Below are positions 22,501-28,741 of a DNA stretch of 64,000 bases, piece after piece. The notes under the pieces were generated by a model. It was given only the letters and a program-made list of their open reading frames with translations, ran no database searches and was not told where the DNA came from. A program made the position numbers and the translations under genes. The number at the start of each line of letters is the position of its first letter. Position 1 is the first letter of the stretch. The DNA is from Verrucomicrobiaceae bacterium (GTDB lineage: Bacteria > Verrucomicrobiota > Verrucomicrobiia > Verrucomicrobiales > Verrucomicrobiaceae). The stretch lies in assembly GCA_947458455.1 (NCBI GenBank), contig CANGYJ010000007.1, positions 186,001 to 250,000 on the forward strand, read 5' to 3'.

Positions 22501-23231
22501 CGGGAAAAGTCTCCCGGTGGCTGCTTGCGGCTGCGGACGAGGATGTCCACGCTGCCGGTGTTTTTCAGCAGCACCATGTTTTGGAAGCGGAAGGCCACCA
22601 CGGAGCACTCCGCGGAAAGCGAGCGCAGCAGCACATCGGTGGGCTGCGTGGAGGCGATGCGCAGCGTTTCAAGCGGCTGACCTCCGCGAGTGGCAAAACC
22701 TTCCTCCGGCGGTTTATCGCCCGCGTTGAGCTGATAGACGATGTCGATCGCCTGGGCGGCGATGCCGAGATTCGTCATGAAGAGGTAGAACTCGACCATC
22801 TGCCGCTGATTCTGCTGCGAGCGGGAGATGAGCAGGTAGAGCTGCACGCCAAGCAGCACCTTTTGCTCGGAAGTGAGCGATTTCGCGAGTTCCTTCGCCC
22901 GCTGCGCGAGATCCTGCGGCTGCTGCAAGGCCTCAAAATAGATGCGGCGCATGTCCGAATAGATCGCCTCGGGGTAATCATAGCGCAGGTAGCCGAGGCT
23001 GGACTCGACGTCCTCCTCCTCCACGCTGCCATCGAGTTTGCTGAAGGCCGCGAAGACCTCGATGAGCACAGGCAGCATCGTGTTCGCGGTGGCTGCGGCG
23101 GCCGCCTGCTCAGCCGTCTGGCCCTTCCAAAGGTGCTCCCACTTCTGGAGTTGCGTCGTCCACCACGCCTGCGCGGCCTTACCGCTCTTTGAAGCGGCTT
23201 TTTTGGCAGGCGGTTTGGCTATGGAACTCAT
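19590..23231 (-). CDS. ABCG-type transporter fused to TerB-like and FHA-like N-terminal domains
   Basis: 1213-residue fusion. Residues about 50-150 (VFAAFSKLDGSVEEEDVES) look like a TerB-type helical domain. Residues about 190-470 are beta-rich with an FHA-like block (RPIYVGQVPVRDHFTLSDGD, ITLGEGQFLR). The ATPase follows: Walker A GPSGCGKST (about residue 497), signature LSGGERKRL (about 604), Walker B VYLFDEPTSGLS (about 623) and the H-loop ISIHQPS. Residues about 800-1020 hold a half-set of membrane helices, and one helix closes the protein near residue 1190. The ATPase-before-membrane order with PTSGLS is that of ABCG/White-type half transporters. Cargo unknown. Confidence 0.88.
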   Translation of the reverse strand: MSSIAKPPAKKAASKSGKAAQAWWTTQLQKWEHLWKGQTAEQAAAAATANTMLPVLIEVFAAFSKLDGSVEEEDVESSLGYLRYDYPEAIYSDMRRIYFEALQQPQDLAQRAKELAKSLTSEQKVLLGVQLYLLISRSQQNQRQMVEFYLFMTNLGIAAQAIDIVYQLNAGDKPPEEGFATRGGQPLETLRIASTQPTDVLLRSLSAECSVVAFRFQNMVLLKNTGSVDILVRSRKQPPGDFSRLYPGERVVLGDVTIDFNDLISYFNAKKTLTGTQIYLTLTEDGDAEIAPQRGRGTHLRLSFGLGVTVEAIRSTQATLNGTLLSAGTVIEASIEDKIIAHGEVEIALRDLRLRAQEFGGQFRLEGSRNTYLVSNKPELLDEGDILLSEDTDGEILLRIECNYAQKTGVLEVLRASRPIYVGQVPVRDHFTLSDGDTITLGEGQFLRCHFSDRIIEEERNTIRQLEVRDLQHRFDARETALDGISFLARRGEMICVMGPSGCGKSTLLRVLGGQMKPRSGEVLMNGMPLYANLPNLTPYVAYIPQEDAFDPLLKVQENLDFSVAVRCPHLKTDERRKRVEAKLAELGLADMRKRLAGTPQQKFLSGGERKRLNAGLDMIGISDVYLFDEPTSGLSSKDSEHVLEIIRSLARNKIVIISIHQPSMRLLKMFDKALMLDKGGKMAFYGTPQGMLEYFWRVYQTETGQGKATDTPPENLTADFVFDVLETPLRDISGDVIQERSADGHLVAARRFPPNFWRDAYQRHLIMESMAKQQAMPGSTNLISRPHDDSGSASRFRAAPKPPKHTVREEGILFGTLLKRAFLSKLRNRTNLLTTLLEAPLLAWLMSSVLKYSEEEHYTFATAFHIPTYLFMSLVVAMFLGLTNSADEIIRDRFTLNRERNHNLRTFYYLCGKLITLAAFALVQCVIYLLIGNWILEIRDMFWVHLWWMFLTSLTGACLGLFISSIVTDSRTAVNVIPLILIPQIILGGALIKYEEMNKNLDLVYSMSRWWKEPITAEENPSKLKVPFFCQFMPLRWSYEGVVISQSKLNPLTQNQDFLDERIQALLPPKGVELTDQQRHELDMTKQSLAVVSGLYARNPREIRKRLGSLHEAVISGTLDDGMLESMRSESDAVSAEEIYVNRKVLDLVTKAEMEREDYRRKASPNVFFGTQKVYFGTKFNTLWINSLVILFNIVLIVAAVQLSVKRQLTKV

Positions 23232-23313
23232 GCGCGGCCCATGGATGGCGGAGGCAGGGAGAAAGACAAGCGCCAGGATGGGGTTCTTTCGGTGTGCGCG
23301 ACCTTGCTGAGGA

Positions 23314-23733
23314 TCAAAGCTGGCCTGGAGGTGGATGTCTGCCCCTCAGTTTTTCCTCCGCCCGGATGCGAACCGCGATGGGCCGGTTCATCGTGAGAGC
23401 AGCAGCGGTGGCCCTGCCAGTCGGGCTGATGCCGGTGATCTCGCAGTCGGACCAGCGGAAGTGCAGATTCCACACATCATTCCGCGGATGATATACCTCC
23501 GCAGGCTCTCCGGTAAGCGGATCAGTTGCATGGACACGGGCGGCCTTCCGCAGTGAGCACGACACACAGGCCAGCGCCAGATTCTGTAGCTCGGTCGGAC
23601 CACCGAGGCTCACCGGCTGGATGTGATCCACATGAAACACCGCCTCCTGACCTTCCTGCGAAAGGCCGCAGTATTCGCAGCGATTGCCCGCCCGCTCCAC
23701 TACCTGCCATCGCAGTGAATCGGAGATGCTCAT
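23314..23733 (-). CDS. HNH endonuclease
   Basis: 139 residues. The fold is clear: CEYCGLSQ (first CxxC), FHVDHIQPVSLGG (HH motif), NLALACVSCSLRKA (N and second CxxC). N-terminal SISDSLRWQVVERAGNRCEYC fits the family. It starts within the last bases of the preceding small gene (4-base ATGA overlap). Genomic HNH genes of this size are often of unknown role; here the coupling suggests a two-gene unit, perhaps a nuclease with an inhibitor or specificity partner. No methylase is nearby. Confidence 0.88.
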   Translation of the reverse strand: MSISDSLRWQVVERAGNRCEYCGLSQEGQEAVFHVDHIQPVSLGGPTELQNLALACVSCSLRKAARVHATDPLTGEPAEVYHPRNDVWNLHFRWSDCEITGISPTGRATAAALTMNRPIAVRIRAEEKLRGRHPPPGQL

Positions 23734-23942
23734 GCAGCGGCACGTGCTTTGAATCCGAGGTAGGTGAGCGTGTCCGCCAGATCGACGAGGCCTTCCGCTT
23801 CGCGGCGCTCCTGATCGGTGAGCGACTCGCCTGAGTCCTGCTTGTCGAGCAGGGAGGAGAGACGCTCGTTGACGCCGGTGGGCAGCTTGAAGCGCATCAA
23901 ATCACCCGGCAGGTCAAGATCGAGATGGACGGCGGTGGACAT
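23730..23942 (-). CDS. Small partner protein upstream of HNH endonuclease
   Basis: 70-residue acidic helical protein (MSTAVHLDLDLPGDLMRFKL) with a C-terminal DLADTLTYLGFKARAAA. Size, charge and 4-base overlap with the HNH gene look like an antitoxin or accessory subunit; I do not recognise a named family with certainty. An ATG at 23942 with no strong ribosome site is the only plausible start. Confidence 0.75.
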   Translation of the reverse strand: MSTAVHLDLDLPGDLMRFKLPTGVNERLSSLLDKQDSGESLTDQERREAEGLVDLADTLTYLGFKARAAA

Positions 23943-24077
23943 GAAATGATTTTACCGGCCCGCCAGAAACTTCGCAACGGCAGATTTGCCACCCAACGTC
24001 CCCTCGTAACAAAGATACCGCTTCCCGTCACGCTCCGCGCTTGAACCTTGTCCCAGGCCCGGCTCTCATCGCAGCCC

Positions 24078-24992
24078 ATGAAACCCTTCGATCTCCAGGT
24101 CAATGGCTACGCCGGCTCGGACTTCAACCGCGACGGCCTCACCGCCGAGCAGTTGCACCACGCCTGCGAGTGCCTCGTCGAGGATGGCTGCGATGCCATC
24201 CTGGCCACCTTCATCACCGATGAAGTTCCCGTTTTGGAGCGGCGCATCCGCACGCTTGTGGAGCTGCGTGAAAAGGACTCGCTGGCGCAGAAAATGATCA
24301 CCGGTATCCACATCGAGGGGCCGTTCATCAATCCCATCAAAGGTTACGTCGGTGCCCATCCGCCCCACGCGGTGAAACCGGCCAATGTCGAGGACGCAAA
24401 GCGCCTGCTCGATGCCGCTGGCGGCCTCGCGAAGCTCGTCACACTGGCTCCCGAGCATGACGAGGGTTGCAAAACGACCGCATGGCTCGCCTCGCAGCGT
24501 GTCGTCGTCTCCGCCGGGCATTGCGATCCCTCGCTGGACCAGCTCCGCGCGGCCTGCGATGCCGGTTTGAGCATGTTCACCCATGTCGGCAATGGCTGCC
24601 CCATCCAGATGCACCGCCATGACAACATCATCCAGCGGGCGCTTAGCCTTCACCACCGCCTTTGGCTTTGCTTCATCCCGGATGGCGTGCATGTGCCCTT
24701 CTTTGTGCTGAAAAACTGGCTGCGCAGCACCGGGCTGGACCGCGTGATCTTCGTTACCGATGCCATCTCCGCCGCCCGCCTCGGCCCCGGCCGCTACACC
24801 CTCGCCGGTTGGGATATTTTGATCGGCGAGGACCTCGTCGCCCGCTCGCCCGATGGCAGCCACTTCGTCGGCAGCACCGTCACCGTCGCCCGGATCAAGG
24901 CGAACGCCCTCCACGACCTCGGCATGACCGAGGCCGAGCTCACCCGCGTCCTCGACGAGAACCCGCGAAAAGCAGTCGCAGCCGCGGGGTAG
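24078..24992 (+). CDS. nagA: N-acetylglucosamine-6-phosphate deacetylase-like amidohydrolase
   Basis: 304 residues from ATG 24078 (MKPFDLQVNGYAGSDF). NagA removes the acetyl group in amino-sugar catabolism. Family motifs: LQVNGYAGSDF, GIHIEGPF (metal Glu), VVSAGHCDPS, FTHVGNGC (normally THLFNAM), VTDAISAA (catalytic Asp). Compared with the usual 380 residues, the small beta-sandwich formed by both termini is missing: the protein starts at the barrel and ends at DENPRKAVAAAG. It could be a trimmed but active relative. The next gene starts 120 bases downstream, after a palindromic repeat. Confidence 0.85.
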   Translation: MKPFDLQVNGYAGSDFNRDGLTAEQLHHACECLVEDGCDAILATFITDEVPVLERRIRTLVELREKDSLAQKMITGIHIEGPFINPIKGYVGAHPPHAVKPANVEDAKRLLDAAGGLAKLVTLAPEHDEGCKTTAWLASQRVVVSAGHCDPSLDQLRAACDAGLSMFTHVGNGCPIQMHRHDNIIQRALSLHHRLWLCFIPDGVHVPFFVLKNWLRSTGLDRVIFVTDAISAARLGPGRYTLAGWDILIGEDLVARSPDGSHFVGSTVTVARIKANALHDLGMTEAELTRVLDENPRKAVAAAG

Positions 24993-25057
24993 TGGAGTGC
25001 TGGAATTTTGGAGTGCTGGACCCATTCTCAACCAATCCAGTACTCCATCACTCCACT
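24991..25057. repeat. TGGAGTG palindromic repeat, copy 1
   Basis: AGTGGAGTGCTGGAATTTTG on the left and TCCAGTACTCCATCACTCCA on the right form an inverted repeat of about 22 bases around a short loop. It overlaps the nagA stop codon and fills the gap to the next gene. Confidence 0.8.
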
Positions 25058-25112
25058 GCCCCCGCCCCGGCATTGGACAGGCGGGAAACCGTGTGCTAAA
25101 CGCGGCCTCCCC

Positions 25113-26849
25113 ATGAAAACCGCCAACCCTCTCCGTTCCCTCGCTTTCCTGGCCGCGCTGGCCCCAGCGGTCGCGTTTTCCGCTGACAAAGTGGACTTCG
25201 TCAAACAGGTGAAGCCCCTGCTCGAAGGTGCCTGCACCCATTGCCATGGTGCGAAAGAGGATAAAGGCGACTTCCGCATGCACACGCTGGAAGACATGAA
25301 AAAGGGCAACGAAAACGGCCCCGGTCTCACCCCCGGCGATCCCAGCAAGAGCGCCATCTACACGACGCTGCTGCTCGATGTTGAAGACGATATGGTGATG
25401 CCGCCGAAGAAGGAAGGCCTGCTCGAAAAGAGCCAGATCGCCGTCATCAAGACCTGGATCGAGCAAGGGGCTGAATGGCCCGCCGGTGTGACACTGGAGC
25501 AAACCCCGCGCATCACCTTCGCGAAGCATATCCAGCCGCTTTTGGAAGAAAACTGCCTCTCCTGCCACAACCCCGAAAAGGCCAAGGGCGACTGGATTGC
25601 CTCCACCAAAAAGGAAGCCTTCGAATCCGGCGAAAACGCCCCGAACATCGTCCCCTTCGACACCGCCAAGAGCGCCATCTACACGCTCGCCACCCTCGCC
25701 GAGGATGACGACGACCTGATGCCGCCGAAAAAGAGCGGCGGCCCGCTTTCCAAGGAGCAGCTCACCTTCCTCAAGCTGTGGGTGGAGCAGGGTGCCCCGT
25801 GGCCGGATGACGCCGAACTGAAGGCGAAGGAGAAAAAAGGCCCCGCCACGAACAACCCGGATACCATGGAGCTCGTGAAGAAGATTCACGCCTTCATCGT
25901 GCAGACCTCGAAGGAGCAAAAAGAGGCCGACATGAAGCCCTACGAGACCAAGGTGCCCAAAACCGGCGCTCCTTACAGCATGGTGGTCATTAAAAGTGGC
26001 GCGTTCATGATGGGCAGCCCCGATGGCGAAAAGAACCGCGCTGACGACGAAAGCCCGCTGACGAAGAAGACCATCAAGCCCTTCTGGATGGGGCAATACG
26101 AGGTCACCTGGGATGAATATGAACCCTTCCAGCTCACCAACATCGGCCGCAACAAGGACGGCAGCCGCCAGGTGTGGGCCGCCACGGACAAGCCGGAAGA
26201 CCTCATCTCCCAGCCCACCCCGCCCTACCAGCCCATGGATTTCGGCATGGGCCGCGACAAATATCCCGCCATCTGCATGACCCACCACGCGGCGAACAAA
26301 TACTGCCAGTGGCTCAGCGCCCAGACCGGTCACTTCTACCGCCTGCCCACCGAGGCCGAGTGGGAATACGCTGCCCGTGCCGGTACCAAGACCGCCTACT
26401 TCTTCGGCGATGACGCCAAGGACCTCAAAGACTACGCCTGGTTCTTCGAGAACGCCCCGAACTTCCAATACGCCAAGATCGGCCTCAAGAAGCCGAACCC
26501 CTGGGGCCTCCACGACATCTACGGCAACGTCTGCGAGTGGACGCTCGACCAGTATGCTGAGGACTCCTTCTCGAAACTCGGCGCGGATGGCCGTGCCTAT
26601 GCCAAATCCACCAAGCCTTACCCGCACATCGCCCGTGGCGGTCATTACGATGACGATCCCGAACTCTGCCGCAGCGCCGCCCGCCGTGCCTCCGATCCAA
26701 ACTGGAAGCAGCAGGACCCGCAGCTCCCGAAAAGCATCTGGTACCTCACCGACGCCACCTGGCTCGGCTTCCGCATCGTCCGCCCGCTCGAAATCCCGAC
26801 CGCGGAAGAGATGTTCGCCGCCTGGAACAACGGCGTGGCGAAGGAGTAA
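25113..26849 (+). CDS. Tandem cytochrome c plus formylglycine-generating-enzyme (SUMF1) domain protein
   Basis: 578 residues from ATG 25113, where MKTANPLRSLAFLAALAPAVAFS is a signal peptide; the track start at 25008 lies in the repeat. Two PVC-type cytochrome domains come first, each with CxxCH (CTHCHG near residue 40, CLSCHN near 147) and a DDxVMPPKK / DDLMPPKK heme-ligand segment. Residues about 290-560 are a SUMF1/FGE fold (FMMGSPDGEKNRADDE; GQYEVTWDEY; YRLPTEAEWEYAARAG; GNVCEWTLDQY; RGGHYDDD; TWLGFRIVRP). Such C-type-lectin-like domains often bind rather than modify; the two FGE catalytic cysteines were not seen. Predicted exported protein linked to sulfatase or polysaccharide use. Confidence 0.88.
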   Translation: MKTANPLRSLAFLAALAPAVAFSADKVDFVKQVKPLLEGACTHCHGAKEDKGDFRMHTLEDMKKGNENGPGLTPGDPSKSAIYTTLLLDVEDDMVMPPKKEGLLEKSQIAVIKTWIEQGAEWPAGVTLEQTPRITFAKHIQPLLEENCLSCHNPEKAKGDWIASTKKEAFESGENAPNIVPFDTAKSAIYTLATLAEDDDDLMPPKKSGGPLSKEQLTFLKLWVEQGAPWPDDAELKAKEKKGPATNNPDTMELVKKIHAFIVQTSKEQKEADMKPYETKVPKTGAPYSMVVIKSGAFMMGSPDGEKNRADDESPLTKKTIKPFWMGQYEVTWDEYEPFQLTNIGRNKDGSRQVWAATDKPEDLISQPTPPYQPMDFGMGRDKYPAICMTHHAANKYCQWLSAQTGHFYRLPTEAEWEYAARAGTKTAYFFGDDAKDLKDYAWFFENAPNFQYAKIGLKKPNPWGLHDIYGNVCEWTLDQYAEDSFSKLGADGRAYAKSTKPYPHIARGGHYDDDPELCRSAARRASDPNWKQQDPQLPKSIWYLTDATWLGFRIVRPLEIPTAEEMFAAWNNGVAKE

Positions 26850-26860
26850 CGTGGAAAGAC

Positions 26861-26930
26861 ATTGGAGTGCCGGAGTATTGGAGTGGTGGTAGAAACTCAC
26901 TCCAACACTCCAGTTCTCCAGCACTCCGAC
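26861..26930. repeat. TGGAGTG palindromic repeat, copy 2
   Basis: Left arm ATTGGAGTGCCGGAGTATTG... and right arm ...CACTCCAACACTCCAG... are inverted copies around a short loop, the same family as the element after nagA. Lies between the cytochrome-FGE gene and apbE. Confidence 0.8.
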
Positions 26931-26978
26931 GGATGAGATTCCGTCCTCACGACGTGCTGCGTTCATCCCCCGTCTCCC

Positions 26979-27836
26979 ATGTCCGCCACCTTCCGCCATT
27001 CCCGCCATGCCATGGCGACGACCTTCGAGATCATCATCTCGCAGGCCGACGTGGACGAGGCCTACGCCGCGCAGACCGCGAATGCCGCCTTCGAGGAGAT
27101 CGCCCGGCTGGAGGACGAGCTCAGCCGCTTCCGCGCCAGCAGCGATATCTACCGCCTCAGCCAGCTCGACGCCGGTCAGAGCTTCCGCCTCGGCATGGCT
27201 GCCTGGGATTGCCTCTCGCTCGCCAAAGCGGTGCATGCGGAGACGAATGGGGCCTTCGACATCACCATCGGCCCGCTCATGGAGCTCTTCGTCACCCGCA
27301 CCGGCGAGCCGCGTCATGTAAATGCCTCCGTCATCGAAGAAGCCCGCCAGATCATCGGCAGCCATCGCTTTGACCTCGACGAGGCCGAGATGACCATCAC
27401 CGTGCACGCTAGCCGCATGATCTTCGATCTCGGTGCCCTCGGCAAAGGCTACGCCCTCGACCAGGCCGCCGACGTGCTCGCCATGCACGGCGTCCACAAT
27501 GCCGTCCTGAATGCCGGGGACAGCACCGTGCTCGCCCTCGGCAAGCCGGCGGACAAGGACGCCTGGAATCTCACCCTCAGCCACGGAGCCAAACAGATCC
27601 AGCTTCGCGACCGCGCCGTGAGCGGCAGCGGCTTCGCCGTGCAGGGGGCGCACATCATGAACCCACGGCTCTTCCAGCCCGTCCCAGTCAAAAACCGCCG
27701 CACCTACGCCCTCGCCCCCACCGCCGCCCTCTCCGACGCCCTTTCCACCGCCTTCATGGTCATGGACCCCGCCGAGATCTCCGCCCTGTGCGAGCGCCTC
27801 GGCCAGGTGGAGGCTTTGGAGCTCAGCGAGGAGTGA
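26979..27836 (+). CDS. apbE: FAD:protein FMN transferase
   Basis: 285 residues. ApbE attaches FMN to a Thr of target flavoproteins. Motifs: HAMATTFEIII (canonical MGTxF block with Ala for Gly), DELSRFRASSDIYRLS, NGAFDITIGPLM, FDLGALGKGYALD, VLNAGDSTVLALG and HIMNPR. No signal peptide is evident, so it may act in the cytoplasm or the lipid signal is absent. Acceptor protein is not in the window. Followed by the MNT/HEPN pair after 117 bases. Confidence 0.92.
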   Translation: MSATFRHSRHAMATTFEIIISQADVDEAYAAQTANAAFEEIARLEDELSRFRASSDIYRLSQLDAGQSFRLGMAAWDCLSLAKAVHAETNGAFDITIGPLMELFVTRTGEPRHVNASVIEEARQIIGSHRFDLDEAEMTITVHASRMIFDLGALGKGYALDQAADVLAMHGVHNAVLNAGDSTVLALGKPADKDAWNLTLSHGAKQIQLRDRAVSGSGFAVQGAHIMNPRLFQPVPVKNRRTYALAPTAALSDALSTAFMVMDPAEISALCERLGQVEALELSEE

Positions 27837-27953
27837 TTTATGAAGGGGGCCTCCAGACAAATGGATGGCACGAGTGACTGGAATTCGTTAAAATAAAACG
27901 GAACGTCGGATCCTTGCTCAATCTCGGCATCCACACCCGTTCTCGCTTCCTCC

Positions 27954-28319
27954 ATGGTCATCGCCTCCGAAAGCTCCACCACAGCGACCTCTCTCCGCGA
28001 GAAGGCCGAGCCTGTCATCGCGGAAGCGACACGGCGGCTGGTGGCGGAGTTTGCGCCAGAGCAGGTGTGGCTCTTTGGCTCCTACGCCTGGGGTGAGCCG
28101 ACGGAGGACAGTGATCTGGATTTGCTCATGCTTGTCGAAGATGAAAGCCAGACATCAATCCAGCACTTGAGGCAGGCTCGGCGATGCTTGCGCAGCATCG
28201 ACATGTCAAAAGATGTGTTGATCCAGTCTGCGGCGACATTTGACCTCTACAAGGGTGTAATATCCTCGCTATCTCATAAAATCGCCGAGGAGGGGCGGCT
28301 TGTCTATGGCCGCGACTGA
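27954..28319 (+). CDS. MNT-type nucleotidyltransferase (antitoxin of MNT/HEPN pair)
   Basis: 121 residues with the pol-beta-fold signature GSYAWGEPTEDSDLD, an exact GSx10DxD catalytic motif, preceded by EQVWLF. Minimal nucleotidyltransferases next to HEPN genes are antitoxins that AMPylate or cap their partner. The stop overlaps the next start by 14 bases, so the two are co-translated. The N-terminal 15 residues before LREKAEPVI look non-conserved, so a later start is possible but no closer Met exists. Confidence 0.9.
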   Translation: MVIASESSTTATSLREKAEPVIAEATRRLVAEFAPEQVWLFGSYAWGEPTEDSDLDLLMLVEDESQTSIQHLRQARRCLRSIDMSKDVLIQSAATFDLYKGVISSLSHKIAEEGRLVYGRD

Positions 28320-28719
28320 TACCAAGCTCGTTCAGTCATGGCTGCTCAAGGCGGCTCACGACTTGAAGGCCGCCAAGAGGCTATCGGGTGAAGGTGACCC
28401 GCTGGACGCGGCCATCTATCATTGTCAGCAGACAGCAGAAAAAGCCGTCAAAGCCTTCCTGTCACATGCCGGTGCGCCGATTGAAAAAACGCATGATGTT
28501 GAACGGCTGATCAAGCTCGCAGCAAATCACCTGCCTGAGTTTTCCCAGTGGCTTGACGAAGCAGAGCTCATCACGCCCTACGCCACACGATTTCGCTATC
28601 CAATGGAGGACGTGCCCATCGAACCGGAGCGGGCTGAATTCGAGGAGGCACTGAATGCCTCCCAACGCCTTTTCGATTTCGTCCTCTCCGTACTACCCAC
28701 AGAAACGCATCCCGTTTAA
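28306..28719 (+). CDS. HEPN domain protein (toxin-side partner of MNT)
   Basis: 137 residues from ATG 28306 (MAATDTKLVQSWLLKA); a GAGGAGG ribosome site lies about 13 bases upstream. The track uses a TTG at 28300. HEPN features: AAHDLKAAKRLSG, AIYHCQQTAEKAVKAFL, KTHDVERLIKL and the ATRFRYP block of the HI0074-like group. I do not see a clear Rx4-6H RNase motif, so nuclease activity is uncertain. Its end reaches to 22 bases before the formate dehydrogenase start. Confidence 0.88.
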   Translation: MAATDTKLVQSWLLKAAHDLKAAKRLSGEGDPLDAAIYHCQQTAEKAVKAFLSHAGAPIEKTHDVERLIKLAANHLPEFSQWLDEAELITPYATRFRYPMEDVPIEPERAEFEEALNASQRLFDFVLSVLPTETHPV

Positions 28720-28741
28720 ACTTCTTCAATCTCATTCCCCC

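Noticed and set aside
19521-23192. Forward ORFs of 601 and 556 residues
   Set aside because: Antisense of the ABC fusion gene; no motif support.
24066-27860. 1264-residue reverse ORF
   Set aside because: Antisense shadow of nagA, the cytochrome-FGE gene and apbE; no family pattern, and it crosses two palindromic repeats.
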